Assembly (NCBI RefSeq): GCF_900108085.1
Contig: NZ_FNVR01000002.1
Location: 229,297-293,296 of the forward strand
From: Algoriphagus boritolerans DSM 17298 = JCM 18970
GTDB taxonomy: Bacteria > Bacteroidota > Bacteroidia > Cytophagales > Cyclobacteriaceae
Length of the DNA: 64,000 nt
Direction: 5' to 3'
The notes under the pieces were generated by a model. That model saw only the letters and a list, made by a program, of their open reading frames with translations, did no database searches and was not told the DNA's origin. The translations under genes and the position numbers were made by a program. Position 1 is the first letter of the stretch. Every line of letters begins with the position of its first letter. Below, in pieces: positions 30,625 through 42,759 of this stretch.

Positions 30625-30626
30625 TC

Positions 30627-30971
30627 ATGGAAAGAAAATTCAACAAGCAGACAAAACTGCATATCAAAACCGGTGATACTGTAAAAGTAATCTCAGGTGA
30701 TGACAAAGGAAAAACAGGAAAAGTGCTTTCTGTAAATACTGAAAAGAAAAGAGCATTCGTGGAAGGAATTAATATGATTACCAAACACGTCAAGCCTACC
30801 GCATCAAAGCCTCAAGGAGGTATTGAAAAGAAGGAGGCAGCACTTCATATCAGCAATCTTATGCTCGTAGATCCAAAAACTGGCGAAGCTACCAGAACTG
30901 GACGTAAAGTAGGAGATAACGGAAAACTAGTTAGGTATTCAAAGAAAACCGGGGAGGTGATCAATGGCTAA
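30627..30971 (+). CDS. rplX: 50S ribosomal protein L24 (uL24)
   Basis: Assembly initiator of the large subunit. 114 residues with a KOW motif near the start ([21 protein letters not shown] read in parts), then the [13 protein letters not shown] segment and [14 protein letters not shown]. Its last codons GAG GTG ATC AAT GGC overlap the start of rplE by 8 bases and happen to spell a Shine-Dalgarno-like sequence. Confidence 0.97.
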   Translation: MERKFNKQTKLHIKTGDTVKVISGDDKGKTGKVLSVNTEKKRAFVEGINMITKHVKPTASKPQGGIEKKEAALHISNLMLVDPKTGEATRTGRKVGDNGKLVRYSKKTGEVING

Positions 30972-31521
30972 TTCAAGAATGAAATCAAAGTACCTGAGCG
31001 ATATTGTTCCGGCTTTGAAAGAGAAATTCCAATATTCTTCCATCATGCAAGTTCCTCAGTTGACCAAGATTGTCCTTAACAAGGGAATCGGTGCTGCGGT
31101 TGCTGATAAGAAGCTAGTGGATCAAGGTGTTGAGGAACTTACGCTTATTACCGGACAGAGAGCTGTGGCTACCAAGTCAAAAATTGCGGTGTCTAACTTT
31201 AAGTTGAGAGAAGGGATGCCAATCGGTGCAAAGGTTACGTTGAGAGGCGAGAAGATGTATGAATTTCTTGATCGCTTGATTACTGTCGCCCTACCACGTG
31301 TACGTGACTTCAAAGGAATTTCTGACAAGGGATTTGACGGAAGGGGAAACTATACTTTGGGTGTAACGGAGCAAATTATCTTCCCTGAGATTTCCATCGA
31401 TAAGGTAAACAGAATCTCGGGTATGGATATCACATTCGTGACCTCAGCTAAAACTGACGAAGAAAGCCTTGCTTTACTGAAAGCTTTCGGAATGCCGTTC
31501 TCTAACAAAAACAAAGAATAA
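30964..31521 (+). CDS. rplE: 50S ribosomal protein L5 (uL5)
   Basis: Central-protuberance protein that contacts 5S rRNA and P-site tRNA. 185 residues. Features: [14 protein letters not shown], the loop [22 protein letters not shown] read in parts, [19 protein letters not shown] and [15 protein letters not shown]. The ATG at 30964 lies within the rplX gene and is preceded by GGAGGTGATC at 30953-30962, a rare strong ribosome-binding sequence for this phylum. Confidence 0.97.
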   Translation: MANSRMKSKYLSDIVPALKEKFQYSSIMQVPQLTKIVLNKGIGAAVADKKLVDQGVEELTLITGQRAVATKSKIAVSNFKLREGMPIGAKVTLRGEKMYEFLDRLITVALPRVRDFKGISDKGFDGRGNYTLGVTEQIIFPEISIDKVNRISGMDITFVTSAKTDEESLALLKAFGMPFSNKNKE

Positions 31522-31526
31522 TAATC

Positions 31527-31796
31527 ATGGCAAAAGAATCCATCAAAGCTCGGGAGAGAAAAAGAGAGCATCTGGTAGCCAAGTACGCTAAGAAAAGAGC
31601 CGAGCTGAAAGCAGCAGGCAATTACGAAGCGCTTGATAAATTGCCAAAAAACGCCTCACCGGTAAGATTACATAATCGTTGCAAACTAACCGGTCGTCCA
31701 AAAGGCTACATGAGAAAGTTTGGTATCAACAGGGTAACGTTCAGAGAAATGGCCTCAGCAGGCAAAATCCCTGGAATTACAAAGTCCAGCTGGTAA
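31527..31796 (+). CDS. rpsN: 30S ribosomal protein S14 (uS14), zinc-free form
   Basis: 30S head protein. At 89 residues this is the long form without a zinc site: the C-terminal part reads [19 protein letters not shown] with only one Cys where the short type has four, so it does not bind zinc. Further family motifs are [18 protein letters not shown] and [17 protein letters not shown]. An 82-base gap with a possible internal promoter separates it from rpsH. Confidence 0.97.
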   Translation: MAKESIKARERKREHLVAKYAKKRAELKAAGNYEALDKLPKNASPVRLHNRCKLTGRPKGYMRKFGINRVTFREMASAGKIPGITKSSW

Positions 31797-31811
31797 AATA
31801 ACGACAGTAGT

Positions 31812-31841
31812 TTTTATTATAAAAATCAATTCGTAACTTTG
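31812..31841 (+). promoter_or_regulatory. Possible internal promoter before rpsH
   Basis: TAACTTTG at 31834-31841 fits the -7 consensus. The -33 position 19 bases upstream reads TTT instead of TTG, so the match is partial. The gap before rpsH (82 bases) is among the longest in this supercluster. Confidence 0.42.
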
Positions 31842-31878
31842 CACGCCCAAAACGGGTGTAGCTAGACTATAAAATACC

Positions 31879-32274
31879 ATGACTGATCCAATAGCTGATT
31901 ATCTGACCAGGTTGAGAAATGCCATCAAGGCTTCTCACCGAATCGTTGAGATACCTGCATCTAACATCAAGAAGGAGATTACGAAAGTATTGCACGACAA
32001 AGGATATATTCAAAACTATAAGTTTGAGCAAAATGGTCCTCAGGGCTCCATTAAGATCGCTTTGAAGTACAATCCTACCAGCAAGCAAAATGCTATCGTA
32101 AGCCTTGAAAGAGTAAGTACCCCAGGTTTAAGAAAATATGTGAAGCACGATGAGCTCCCAAGAGTCATTAATGGCTTGGGAATCGCAATCGTATCCACCT
32201 CCAAAGGTGTGATGACTGACAAAGAAGCACGTACCGAAGGTATCGGAGGCGAAGTACTTTGCTACGTTTATTAA
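31879..32274 (+). CDS. rpsH: 30S ribosomal protein S8 (uS8)
   Basis: Central-domain 16S binder; in E. coli it is the repressor of the spc operon. 131 residues. Start MTDPIADYLTRLRNA; VSTPGLRKYV and the C-terminal TSKGVMTDKEARTEGIGGEVLCYVY in parts are canonical. Located between rpsN and rplF, 9 bases before rplF. Confidence 0.98.
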   Translation: MTDPIADYLTRLRNAIKASHRIVEIPASNIKKEITKVLHDKGYIQNYKFEQNGPQGSIKIALKYNPTSKQNAIVSLERVSTPGLRKYVKHDELPRVINGLGIAIVSTSKGVMTDKEARTEGIGGEVLCYVY

Positions 32275-32283
32275 TATACTATC

Positions 32284-32841
32284 ATGTCTAGAATAGGTAA
32301 AAAACCAATAAATATACCCAGCGGTGTTACTGTAGACGTGTCAGCTCATGGAACTGTCACTGTTAAAGGTCCAAAGGGTACACTGACTCAGGAGGTTAAT
32401 CCTGATATTCAAGTGAAAGTCGAAGGTGGCGAAGTCATCGTTGCTAGACCTACCGAGTCTAAGAGACATAAATCTTTGCACGGCCTTTACAGATCTTTGA
32501 TCAACAACATGGTGATCGGAGTCTCTGAAGGTTACAAGAAAGATTTGGAATTAGTGGGAGTGGGTTATAAGGCTTCCAACCAAGGTCAAATACTCGAGCT
32601 TAGCTTAGGTTTTTCTCACAGTATTTTCATGGCGATGCCCAATGAAATCTCGATTAAGACAGAGACTCCAAAAGGTAAAAACCCATTTATCTCTTTAGAA
32701 GGTATTGACAAAGAATTGATCGGTCAGGTTGCTGCCAAGATCAAATCTCTACGTAAGGTGGAACCATACAAAGGTAAAGGTGTGCGTTTCGTTGGTGAAC
32801 AAGTTAGACGTAAGGCTGGTAAAACTGCCGGTAAAAAATAA
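32284..32841 (+). CDS. rplF: 50S ribosomal protein L6 (uL6)
   Basis: Binds 23S rRNA near the sarcin-ricin loop. 185 residues, two similar domains. Start MSRIGKKPINIPSGVTV; LHGLYRSLINNMVIGVSEGY in parts; C-terminal RKVEPYKGKGVRFVGEQVRRKAGK in parts. Standard length. 6 bases before rplR. Confidence 0.98.
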   Translation: MSRIGKKPINIPSGVTVDVSAHGTVTVKGPKGTLTQEVNPDIQVKVEGGEVIVARPTESKRHKSLHGLYRSLINNMVIGVSEGYKKDLELVGVGYKASNQGQILELSLGFSHSIFMAMPNEISIKTETPKGKNPFISLEGIDKELIGQVAAKIKSLRKVEPYKGKGVRFVGEQVRRKAGKTAGKK

Positions 32842-32847
32842 TAGGCT

Positions 32848-33198
32848 ATGGCATTTAATAAGACTTCCAGAAGACTTAGAATCAAACAGGGTATCAGAAG
32901 AAAGATTTCTGGTACTGATTCCAGACCTCGTCTGTCTGTATTCAAGAGTAATACAGGTATTTACGCGCAATTGATAGATGACCTTAAAGGTCTTACTTTG
33001 GCCCAGGCTTCTTCAAAAGAACTTGGCGCTAAGGCCAACACTAATCTTGGAGTATCCAAAGAAGTAGGTAAAAAACTAGCCGAAAGAGCAGTAGCTAATG
33101 GTGTATCTGTAGTGGTCTTTGATAGAAACGGCTACTTGTATCATGGTAATGTGAAAGCTTTGGCTGAAGGCGCCAGAGAAGGAGGCCTTAAATTTTAA
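32848..33198 (+). CDS. rplR: 50S ribosomal protein L18 (uL18)
   Basis: 5S rRNA-binding protein of the central protuberance. 116 residues. It shows [34 protein letters not shown] and the end [25 protein letters not shown] in parts. Normal order between rplF and rpsE, 5 bases before rpsE. Confidence 0.98.
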   Translation: MAFNKTSRRLRIKQGIRRKISGTDSRPRLSVFKSNTGIYAQLIDDLKGLTLAQASSKELGAKANTNLGVSKEVGKKLAERAVANGVSVVVFDRNGYLYHGNVKALAEGAREGGLKF

Positions 33199-33203
33199 TC
33201 ATT

Positions 33204-33722
33204 ATGTCTCAAGTAAGAAGAAAACCCATAAGGGCTACAGATACAGAATTAAAAGAGAAAGTAGTAGCTATTAACCGAGTAGCCAAAGTGGTAAAAGGTG
33301 GTAGAAGATTCTCATTTTCCGCAATCGTAGTTGTAGGTGATGGCCAAGGTGTAGTAGGTTACGGTTTGGGTAAAGCCAATGAAGTAACAGATGCGATCAC
33401 TAAAGGCATCGAGGATGCAAAGAAAAACCTGGTCAAGGTACCGGTATTGAAAGGCACGATTCCACACGAGCAGATTGGTAAATTCGGAGGTGGACTTGTA
33501 TTGATCAAGCCAGCTGCAGCAGGTACCGGTGTCATTGCCGGTGGTGCGATGCGTGCTGTTTTAGAAAGTGCCGGTGTCACAGACGTATTGGCTAAGTCTA
33601 AAGGTTCCTCAAACCCACACAACGTGGTTAAAGCAACTATTGATGCTTTGACTCAATTGAGAGATGCAATCGCTGTATCACAGCAGCGTAGTGTGAAAAT
33701 GGCAAAAGTCTTTAACGGATAA
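33204..33722 (+). CDS. rpsE: 30S ribosomal protein S5 (uS5)
   Basis: Accuracy and mRNA-helicase protein of the 30S body. 172 residues. Seen: [56 protein letters not shown] and the terminal [13 protein letters not shown]. The spectinomycin loop ([10 protein letters not shown]) looks wild type. 5 bases before rpmD. Confidence 0.98.
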   Translation: MSQVRRKPIRATDTELKEKVVAINRVAKVVKGGRRFSFSAIVVVGDGQGVVGYGLGKANEVTDAITKGIEDAKKNLVKVPVLKGTIPHEQIGKFGGGLVLIKPAAAGTGVIAGGAMRAVLESAGVTDVLAKSKGSSNPHNVVKATIDALTQLRDAIAVSQQRSVKMAKVFNG

Positions 33723-33727
33723 TCATC

Positions 33728-33907
33728 ATGGCAAAGATCAAGATCACACAAACGAAAAGTACGATCGACAGACCAAAAGATCAGAAAGCAACAATCACTG
33801 CTCTGGGTTTGGGTCGGATCAGTAAATCTGTAGTTGTTGAAAATACACCACAGATTGCTGGAATGGTAAATAAAGTTAACCACCTTGTAAAAGTGGAGGA
33901 AGCTTAA
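33728..33907 (+). CDS. rpmD: 50S ribosomal protein L30 (uL30)
   Basis: Small 50S protein, 59 residues, with ATG at 33728 and TAA at 33905-33907. The sequence [35 protein letters not shown] and [16 protein letters not shown] is the standard L30 pattern. The gene fits exactly between rpsE and rplO, as in other bacteria, with 2 bases before rplO. Confidence 0.96.
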   Translation: MAKIKITQTKSTIDRPKDQKATITALGLGRISKSVVVENTPQIAGMVNKVNHLVKVEEA

Positions 33908-33909
33908 CT

Positions 33910-34359
33910 ATGAAACTAAATACATTAACTCCGTCAGAAGGCTCTACCAAAAACCGTAAGAGAATTGGTCGTGGTACCGGTTCAGGTCGCGGCGGAACTT
34001 CAACAAGAGGTCATAAAGGTGCTAAATCCCGTTCAGGGTATAAGTCCAAAATCGGATTTGAAGGGGGTCAAATGCCACTTCAAAGACGGGTTCCAAAATT
34101 CGGCTTTAAATCCTTCAACAGGGTTGAATTCAAGCCGGTAAATTTGGATACCTTGCAGACCTTGGCTGAACAATTCAATCTGGCTACAATCAACATGGAT
34201 GCTTTGGTTTCTCATGGAATTGCTTCTAAGAATGATAAGATCAAGATCTTAGGTGGTGGAGAACTTACAGCCAAAATTGATGTGACTGCCCACAAGTTTT
34301 CCGCTTCCGCAGTTGAAGCTATCGAAAAGCTAGGTGGTGCTGTAAACAAGATTTCATAA
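33910..34359 (+). CDS. rplO: 50S ribosomal protein L15 (uL15)
   Basis: Late-assembly 50S protein. 149 residues. The Gly/Arg-rich extended N-terminus [22 protein letters not shown] in parts and the [18 protein letters not shown] segment are diagnostic. Its stop is directly followed by the secY start codon, so the two are probably translationally coupled. Confidence 0.98.
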   Translation: MKLNTLTPSEGSTKNRKRIGRGTGSGRGGTSTRGHKGAKSRSGYKSKIGFEGGQMPLQRRVPKFGFKSFNRVEFKPVNLDTLQTLAEQFNLATINMDALVSHGIASKNDKIKILGGGELTAKIDVTAHKFSASAVEAIEKLGGAVNKIS

Positions 34360-35679
34360 ATGAAAAAGTTTATTTCGACAGTTAAGAACATTTTCTCAAT
34401 TGAAGATCTGAGAGTCAGAATTGTCAATACAATTGGATTCTTGATCATCTTCCGATTAGGTTCATTCATCGTACTCCCCGGAGTGGATCCTTCCAAGCTA
34501 GGTGGTACTCCAGAAGGAATTTTTGGATTGATTGACACCTTTCTAGGAGGCGCATTCAGTAATGCATCCATCTTTGGTTTGGGAATCATGCCTTACATTT
34601 CTGCATCCATCGTGCTGCAGCTGTTGACTGTCGGGGTACCCTATTTTCAGAAAATGCAAAAGGAGGGTGAGTCTGGAAGAAAAAGAATCAACCAGATCAC
34701 CCGAGTCCTTACCATTTTGATTACCATCGCACAAGGTATAGGTTACGTATCTGCTACCATTCTCCCTACAGGGGCAGTAATGGTCAGTACCTCTCTTTTC
34801 ATGTTCAGTTCTTTGGTATTGCTCTCCGCAGGAACAATGTTCTGTATGTGGTTAGGTGAGAAAATCACTGAAAAAGGCATCGGAAATGGTATATCCATGC
34901 TGATCATGATCGGTATCATTTCCAGGTTCCCGGGAGCCATTATCGCTGAGGGAGTTGAAAAAGGTACTTCAGGTATGTTGCTTTTGATTATTGAAGCTTT
35001 GGTACTGTTCTTTGTGGTTGTCGGAGTTATTGCTTTGACAGAAGCTACCAGAAGGATTCCTGTTCAATATGCAAAGCAAGTAGTAGGTGGTAAAGTGTAC
35101 GGCGGTCAGCGTCAATACATTCCTATTAAAGTGAATGCTTCCGGTGTTATGCCGATCATCTTTGCTCAGTCACTGATGTTTGTTCCCGCTTTGATCGCTC
35201 AAATTTGGGCTGGCGAAAGCGATATAGCCAACTATATCGGAACTACATTTTCTGACTTTACTTCTTGGCAATACAATTTATTGTTTGCGGCCTTGATTAT
35301 CATCTTTACTTTCTTCTACACTGCTATTACTGTAAATCCAGAGCAGATTGCGGAAGACATGAAGCGAAATGGTGGGTTTGTGCCGGGAATTAAGCCTGGT
35401 GCCCCAACTTCCGAATTTATCGATGGTATAATTTCCAAAATTACATTGCCCGGCTCAATACTCTTGGCAGCAGTTGCAATTCTTCCTGCTTTGGCTATCA
35501 TTGCCGGTGTAGGTGGGGAATTTGCTCAGTTCTATGGTGGTACCTCCCTTCTTATTATGGTAGGTGTGATCATGGATACGTTGAGGCAAATTGAGAGTTA
35601 CTTGCTGATGAGACATTACGAGGGAATGATGAAAAGTGGTAATCTGAAGAATAACCCTTCAAATTACCAAGTAGCTTAA
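34360..35679 (+). CDS. secY: Preprotein translocase subunit SecY
   Basis: Pore-forming subunit of the Sec channel in the inner membrane. 439 residues with about ten predicted membrane helices, for example TIGFLIIFRLGSFIVLPG and VLTILITIAQGIGYVSAT. Conserved family segments: the plug region after LGGAFSNASIFGLGIMPYISASI in parts, TRRIPVQYAKQVVGG and the cytoplasmic loop NPEQIAEDMKRNGGFVPGI. It abuts rplO and is 1 base from map. Confidence 0.98.
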   Translation: MKKFISTVKNIFSIEDLRVRIVNTIGFLIIFRLGSFIVLPGVDPSKLGGTPEGIFGLIDTFLGGAFSNASIFGLGIMPYISASIVLQLLTVGVPYFQKMQKEGESGRKRINQITRVLTILITIAQGIGYVSATILPTGAVMVSTSLFMFSSLVLLSAGTMFCMWLGEKITEKGIGNGISMLIMIGIISRFPGAIIAEGVEKGTSGMLLLIIEALVLFFVVVGVIALTEATRRIPVQYAKQVVGGKVYGGQRQYIPIKVNASGVMPIIFAQSLMFVPALIAQIWAGESDIANYIGTTFSDFTSWQYNLLFAALIIIFTFFYTAITVNPEQIAEDMKRNGGFVPGIKPGAPTSEFIDGIISKITLPGSILLAAVAILPALAIIAGVGGEFAQFYGGTSLLIMVGVIMDTLRQIESYLLMRHYEGMMKSGNLKNNPSNYQVA

Positions 35680-35680
35680 T

Positions 35681-36454
35681 ATGATTCAATACAAGACTTC
35701 GGAAGAAGTTCAGTTGATAAAAAAGAGTGCAGATATTCTTGGCAGAGCTCATGGTGAAGTAGCCAAGCATATCAGAGAAGGGGTAAAGACCTCTTTTCTT
35801 GACAAAGTTGCTGAAGAGTTTATTAGGGATCACAATGGAGTACCTTCGTTTAAGGGCTACAATGGTTTTCCCGCTTCACTTTGTATTTCGGTGAATGAAG
35901 TAATTGTTCACGGTTTTCCAAGTGATTATGAATTGAAAGATGGCGATATAATCTCAGTAGATTGTGGAGTCTTTCACCAAGGTTTTCATAGCGATTCCGC
36001 TTATACATATCCTATCGGTGAGGTTTCCCCTTCTGTCAGATCATTATTAAAAGCCACTCGAGATTCACTCTATTTAGGAATCGAGCAAGCTGTAGTTGGA
36101 AATCGAATTGGTGATATTGGGTTTGCAATCCAAAAATTTGTCGAAGCAAAGGGCTACACCGTAGTCAGAGAGCTAGTCGGGCATGGTTTGGGAAAAAAGC
36201 TCCATGAAGCACCTGAAGTTCCCAATTATGGAAAAAAAGGAAGTGGTATCCTGCTTAAGGCAGGGATGGTGATTGCAATTGAGCCAATGATCAATCTGGG
36301 TACACGAAACATTGTACAGGAAAGAGACGGGTGGACTATCCGAACTGCAGATCGGAAACCTTCAGCTCACTATGAGCATACGGTTGCAATATTGGAAGAT
36401 AAAACTGAAGTTTTGACAACGCATAAATACATAGAAGAGGTCTTTAAATTCTAA
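35681..36454 (+). CDS. map: Type I methionine aminopeptidase
   Basis: Removes the initiator Met from new proteins. 257 residues. The five metal ligands are recognisable: Asp in SVDCGVF, Asp in [11 protein letters not shown], His in [14 protein letters not shown], Glu in AIEPMINLG and Glu in YEHTVAI. The substrate His is in the segment [10 protein letters not shown]. Placement between secY and infA is common in bacteria. Confidence 0.97.
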   Translation: MIQYKTSEEVQLIKKSADILGRAHGEVAKHIREGVKTSFLDKVAEEFIRDHNGVPSFKGYNGFPASLCISVNEVIVHGFPSDYELKDGDIISVDCGVFHQGFHSDSAYTYPIGEVSPSVRSLLKATRDSLYLGIEQAVVGNRIGDIGFAIQKFVEAKGYTVVRELVGHGLGKKLHEAPEVPNYGKKGSGILLKAGMVIAIEPMINLGTRNIVQERDGWTIRTADRKPSAHYEHTVAILEDKTEVLTTHKYIEEVFKF

Positions 36455-36455
36455 T

Positions 36456-36674
36456 ATGGCCAAACAGACATCAATAGAGCAAGACGGTACCATTATCGAA
36501 GCATTGTCCAATGCAATGTTTAAAGTGGAACTTGAAAACGGACATCAGTTGGTAGCTCACATTTCGGGGAAAATGAGGATGAATTACATCAAAATTCTCC
36601 CTGGAGATAAGGTCAAGCTGGAATTATCTCCCTATGATTTAACAAAAGGCAGAATAGTATATCGATATAAATAG
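36456..36674 (+). CDS. infA: Translation initiation factor IF-1
   Basis: OB-fold factor that blocks the A site during initiation. 72 residues, the standard length. [40 protein letters not shown] in parts and [22 protein letters not shown] in parts are canonical. It begins 1 base after map; a 95-base gap follows before rpmJ. Confidence 0.98.
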   Translation: MAKQTSIEQDGTIIEALSNAMFKVELENGHQLVAHISGKMRMNYIKILPGDKVKLELSPYDLTKGRIVYRYK

Positions 36675-36769
36675 ACTGAAATGAAATTGAGCATCACTCA
36701 AGGGTCTTAGATTAATAGGACAATTAAGTATGCAAGGTTCCATCTGACCACTTTAAACAAACAGAAAAG

Positions 36770-36886
36770 ATGAAAGTAAAAGCATCTATCAAAAAGAGAA
36801 GTGTTGACTGCAAGCTAATCCGAAGAAAAGGAGTGTTGTTTGTCATCAACAAGAAGAATCCTAAGTTTAAACAAAGACAAGGTTAA
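36770..36886 (+). CDS. rpmJ: 50S ribosomal protein L36 (bL36), zinc-free form
   Basis: Small 50S protein, 38 residues, ATG at 36770 and TAA at 36884-36886. [21 protein letters not shown] and KFKQRQG are diagnostic. Of the usual three Cys and one His zinc ligands only one Cys remains (SVDC), so this is the C-minus type that does not bind zinc. It lies 2 bases before rpsM. Confidence 0.95.
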   Translation: MKVKASIKKRSVDCKLIRRKGVLFVINKKNPKFKQRQG

Positions 36887-36888
36887 TC

Positions 36889-37266
36889 ATGGCTAGAATT
36901 GCAGGTGTAGACATACCGGACAATAAGCGCGGCGAGATCGGACTTACCTACATCTTTGGTATAGGTAGAAGTGCTGCCAAAGCGATCCTTACCAAAGCTG
37001 GTATCTCCTTTGACAAAAAAGCCGGAGAGTGGAATGATGATGAATCTACCGCTATTCGTAACATTATTGCTGAAGAATTCAGAACCGAAGGTGTACTGAA
37101 GTCAGAAGTCCAACTTAACATCAAGCGTCTGATGGACATCGGATGCTACCGAGGTTTGAGACACAGAAAAGGACTTCCTGTCCGTGGTCAAGGCACTAAA
37201 AACAACGCCAGAACAAGGAAGGGTAAGCGAAAAACTGTTGCTAACAAAAAGAAGGCAACTAAATAA
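36889..37266 (+). CDS. rpsM: 30S ribosomal protein S13 (uS13)
   Basis: 30S head protein forming bridges to the large subunit and touching P-site tRNA. 125 residues. Start [33 protein letters not shown] helix-two-turn-helix; end [25 protein letters not shown] in parts. It opens the alpha part of the cluster, 15 bases before rpsK. Confidence 0.98.
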   Translation: MARIAGVDIPDNKRGEIGLTYIFGIGRSAAKAILTKAGISFDKKAGEWNDDESTAIRNIIAEEFRTEGVLKSEVQLNIKRLMDIGCYRGLRHRKGLPVRGQGTKNNARTRKGKRKTVANKKKATK

Positions 37267-37281
37267 AACCTGATTTAGATT

Positions 37282-37680
37282 ATGGCTCAGAAAAGAAACG
37301 ATAAAGCAAAAGGTAAAAAAAGAGTTGTAAAGGTAGAAGCGGTTGGTCAGGCACACATCAGAGCCTCCTTCAACAATATCATTATCTCAATTACCAATAA
37401 TGCAGGTCAAGTGATCTCTTGGGCTTCTGCCGGTAAAATGGGTTTCAGAGGTTCAAAGAAAAATACTCCTTACGCTGCTCAAATGGCCGCTCAAAATTGC
37501 GGACAAGTAGCATACGACTTAGGTTTGAGAAAAATCGAAGTTTTCGTAAAAGGACCAGGGTCTGGTCGTGAATCTGCGATCAGAACATTGCAAAATGTAG
37601 GATTGGACGTGACTACGATTATCGACGTTACGCCAATGCCACACAATGGCTGTCGTCCTCCTAAGCGTAGAAGAGTTTAA
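37282..37680 (+). CDS. rpsK: 30S ribosomal protein S11 (uS11)
   Basis: 30S platform protein at the mRNA exit. 132 residues. Typical stretches are [39 protein letters not shown] in parts and [16 protein letters not shown] at the C-terminus. Standard place between rpsM and rpsD, 18 bases before rpsD. Confidence 0.98.
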   Translation: MAQKRNDKAKGKKRVVKVEAVGQAHIRASFNNIIISITNNAGQVISWASAGKMGFRGSKKNTPYAAQMAAQNCGQVAYDLGLRKIEVFVKGPGSGRESAIRTLQNVGLDVTTIIDVTPMPHNGCRPPKRRRV

Positions 37681-37698
37681 TTTTAAAAAGCTAACGAA

Positions 37699-38304
37699 AT
37701 GGCAAGATATACAGGTCCAAAGGCAAAAATCTCCAGAAAATTTGGAGAACCAATAGAGGGGCACAGTAAGGTGCTTCAAAAGAAAAACTACCCTCCAGGA
37801 ATGCATGGTCGTGGAAGAAGAAAGAAGCAATCCGAATATGCTGTCCAGCTGGCTGAGAAGCAGAAAGCTAAATACACCTACGGCATATTGGAAAGACAAT
37901 TTGCAAAGATGTTTGACATCGCTTCCAGAAAAACAGGTATTACCGGTGAAAACCTCCTACAGCTCCTTGAAGCTCGTTTAGACAACACCGTCTTCAGATT
38001 GGGAATTGCCCCGACTCGACGGGGAGCAAGACAGCTTGTATCACACAAGCATATCCTTGTAAACGGTGAAGTGGTTAACATTCCATCTTACACTTTAAAG
38101 CCTGGTGATCTTGTATCCGTACGGGAGCGCTCCAAGTCTTTGGAAGCAATCACCAGCAGCCTAGCAGGAAAAAGTACAAACAGATATCCTTGGTTAGAGT
38201 GGGATAGTGCTTCCTTGACAGGCAAATTCGTCAGTGTACCAGGCAGAGATGATATTCCTGAGAATATCAAGGAGCAGCTCATTGTCGAACTTTACTCTAA
38301 GTAA
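37699..38304 (+). CDS. rpsD: 30S ribosomal protein S4 (uS4)
   Basis: Primary 16S binder and accuracy protein; in E. coli it represses the alpha operon. 201 residues. The N-terminal domain lacks a Cys zinc cluster. Core: [31 protein letters not shown] and the S4-type RNA-binding fold around [14 protein letters not shown] and [13 protein letters not shown]. 35 bases separate it from rpoA. Confidence 0.98.
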   Translation: MARYTGPKAKISRKFGEPIEGHSKVLQKKNYPPGMHGRGRRKKQSEYAVQLAEKQKAKYTYGILERQFAKMFDIASRKTGITGENLLQLLEARLDNTVFRLGIAPTRRGARQLVSHKHILVNGEVVNIPSYTLKPGDLVSVRERSKSLEAITSSLAGKSTNRYPWLEWDSASLTGKFVSVPGRDDIPENIKEQLIVELYSK

Positions 38305-38339
38305 TTTTACAATTTTCAGCTAAAAACAGAACGAGATAT

Positions 38340-39329
38340 ATGTCCATACTAGCATTTCAAATGCCAGAGAAAGTGGTGATGGAAAAAGCCGATGACTTTC
38401 ATGGCTTGTTCACCTTCAAACCACTTGAAAAAGGCTATGGAGTTACCATCGGTAACGCCCTGAGAAGAATCTTGCTTTCTTCATTGGAGGGATACGCCAT
38501 CACTTCTATCAAAATCCCGGGAGTGGTTCACGAATTCTCATCCATTGAGGGCGTGGTAGAAGACGTGACTGATATTATTTTAAACATGAAGCAGGTGAGA
38601 TTCAAGAAAGTGCACGATGCATTTGACGGAAAAATCACTGTCGAAATCAAAAATCAGTCAGTATTCACTGCAGGGGACATTGCTAAGTTCACTTCTTCCT
38701 TCGAAATACTCAATCCGGAGTTGGTTATTTGTCACATTGACGATACCAAAAACTTCGAAATTGAAATCACTGTCGAAAAGGGAAGAGGATACCTTCCGGC
38801 TGAAGAATCCAAACCAAAAGAGCAGATATTCGGACACATTGCTATCGATGCCATCTTCACTCCAATTAAAAATGTGAAGTATAGTGTCGAAAACACCCGA
38901 GTGGAGCAGAAGACTGACTTTGAAAAATTGATCCTTGAAGTCTCTACTGATGGTTCTATCCATCCTGAGAAAGCACTTCAGGAATCAGCTAAGATTTTGA
39001 TCCAGCACTTTATGCTTTTCTCTGACCAAACTATGGTCCTTGATTCTACCGGTGTTGCAGAACCTGAGCCTATCGATGAGGAATTCCTTCACATGCGTAA
39101 GCTTTTGAAGACCTCTTTGAGCGATCTAGATCTTTCAGTTCGTGCATTCAACTGCCTCAAAGCAGCTGATGTAAGAACACTCGGCGATCTTGCAAGACTT
39201 GAAATTTCAGATATGATGAAATTCAGAAACTTCGGTAAGAAGTCTCTTGCTGAGCTGGAACAATTGATCCAGGAAAAAGGGCTGACCTTTGGGATGGATA
39301 TTTCTAAGTACAAACTTGACGAAGAATAA
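38340..39329 (+). CDS. rpoA: DNA-directed RNA polymerase subunit alpha
   Basis: Alpha subunit, scaffold for assembly and contact for activators. 329 residues. The N-terminal dimer domain has [22 protein letters not shown] in parts; the C-terminal domain contains [22 protein letters not shown] in parts and [16 protein letters not shown]. The linker and both domains are complete. It is 6 bases before rplQ. Confidence 0.99.
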   Translation: MSILAFQMPEKVVMEKADDFHGLFTFKPLEKGYGVTIGNALRRILLSSLEGYAITSIKIPGVVHEFSSIEGVVEDVTDIILNMKQVRFKKVHDAFDGKITVEIKNQSVFTAGDIAKFTSSFEILNPELVICHIDDTKNFEIEITVEKGRGYLPAEESKPKEQIFGHIAIDAIFTPIKNVKYSVENTRVEQKTDFEKLILEVSTDGSIHPEKALQESAKILIQHFMLFSDQTMVLDSTGVAEPEPIDEEFLHMRKLLKTSLSDLDLSVRAFNCLKAADVRTLGDLARLEISDMMKFRNFGKKSLAELEQLIQEKGLTFGMDISKYKLDEE

Positions 39330-39335
39330 TATAAA

Positions 39336-39860
39336 ATGAGACACGGTAAGAAATTTAACCACCTTGGACGAACTGCCTCTCACAGAAAGGCAATGCTTTC
39401 CAACATGGCAACTTCCCTGATTCTTCACAAGCGTATTTCAACTACGCTTGCCAAGGCAAAAGAATTGAAGAAGTTTGTTGAGCCTCTGGTGACCAGAGCA
39501 AAAGAAGATTCTACACATAACAGACGTATTGCATTTTCTTACCTGAAAAGCAAAGATGCCATCAAGGCGCTTTTCGGTGAGGTAATCGAAAAAGTAGGCA
39601 CTCGTCCCGGTGGATATACCAGAATTATAAAGACTGGTTTCCGTTTGGGTGACAACGCTGAAATGTGTATCATTGAGCTGGTAGATTACAATGAGCTGAT
39701 GCTGAAAGATGCTAAGCCTGCTAAGAAGACCACCAGAAGATCCCGTAGAGGAACTTCAGCAGCGAAAGAAACCGCTGCGGCTACTGCTGCCCCTGCTGTT
39801 GAGGCTAAAACTGAAGCACCCAGTGCTCCGGAAGCTAAAAGTGACAATGAAGAAAAATAA
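39336..39860 (+). CDS. rplQ: 50S ribosomal protein L17 (bL17) with acidic/Ala-rich tail
   Basis: Tunnel-exit-side 50S protein. 174 residues: the conserved core [20 protein letters not shown] to about residue 120, then a low-complexity tail rich in Ala, Glu, Lys and Pro ([19 protein letters not shown]), longer than in E. coli (127 residues) but common in bacteroidetes. Last gene of the supercluster; a terminator follows. Confidence 0.97.
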   Translation: MRHGKKFNHLGRTASHRKAMLSNMATSLILHKRISTTLAKAKELKKFVEPLVTRAKEDSTHNRRIAFSYLKSKDAIKALFGEVIEKVGTRPGGYTRIIKTGFRLGDNAEMCIIELVDYNELMLKDAKPAKKTTRRSRRGTSAAKETAAATAAPAVEAKTEAPSAPEAKSDNEEK

Positions 39861-39883
39861 ATTGAAAAGTATCTTCAACTATC

Positions 39884-39917
39884 AAAAGGATTGGACTCTG
39901 GTTCAATCCTTTTTTTA
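39884..39917 (+). terminator. Terminator of the ribosomal supercluster
   Basis: AAAAGGATTGGAC pairs imperfectly with GTTCAATCCTTTT across a short loop, with one offset position, and is followed by a T run to 39917. It sits 23 bases after the rplQ stop. Confidence 0.85.
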
Positions 39918-39977
39918 TACCCATACCTCTTATCCTCCTTCCCAAGATTTGGTTAACTTTGGGCAATATTAAAAAAA

Positions 39978-42381
<2,404 letters not shown>

Positions 42382-42400
42382 GTTGATGCTACTATCAATT

Positions 42401-42433
42401 GGACAGCTTACTACGGTAGGCTGTCTTTTTTTT
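42401..42433 (+). terminator. Terminator after eno
   Basis: GGACAGCTTAC pairs with GTAGGCTGTC (one internal mismatch) around the loop TACG, followed by a run of eight or more T residues up to 42433. Confidence 0.85.
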
Positions 42434-42471
42434 GCATTATTTTTGTACATTTTCAGGATATCTATTTTATC

Positions 42472-42759
42472 ATGAAAAAACTTCTCAAATACAGCAGCAA
42501 CTTTTATGTATTGGCAACCCTGCTTTTTCTTTTTTGGATCACCTTCATTGATTCCAACAATCTGGTAAATCATTTCCGGCTCAGTCAAAAACTCTATCAG
42601 CTCGAAGATCAGAAGGAGTTTTATCAGGAGAAAAAAGTGAAAATCATGGCTGAACGCGAAGAACTTTTGAGCAATCCCGAACTCTTGGAGAAGTTTGCCC
42701 GTGAACGATACCTGATGAAAAAACAAACCGAGGATCTGTATGTCATTGTGGAAAAGTAA
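42472..42759 (+). CDS. Septum formation initiator (FtsB/DivIC family)
   Basis: Small bitopic division protein. 95 residues: a short cytoplasmic start MKKLLKYSSN, one membrane helix FYVLATLLFLFWITFID at about 11-27, then a periplasmic coiled coil (QKLYQLEDQKEFYQEKKVKIM) and the family ending LEKFARERYLMKKQTEDLYVI. It would act with FtsL and FtsQ in the divisome. A TATTTTTG -7-like box lies at 42438. The following gene starts 20 bases before its stop. Confidence 0.88.
   Translation: MKKLLKYSSNFYVLATLLFLFWITFIDSNNLVNHFRLSQKLYQLEDQKEFYQEKKVKIMAEREELLSNPELLEKFARERYLMKKQTEDLYVIVEK

Noticed and set aside
36675..36769. Small RNA or extra gene between infA and rpmJ
   Set aside because: The 95-base gap shows no hairpin, promoter box or open frame that I could support.
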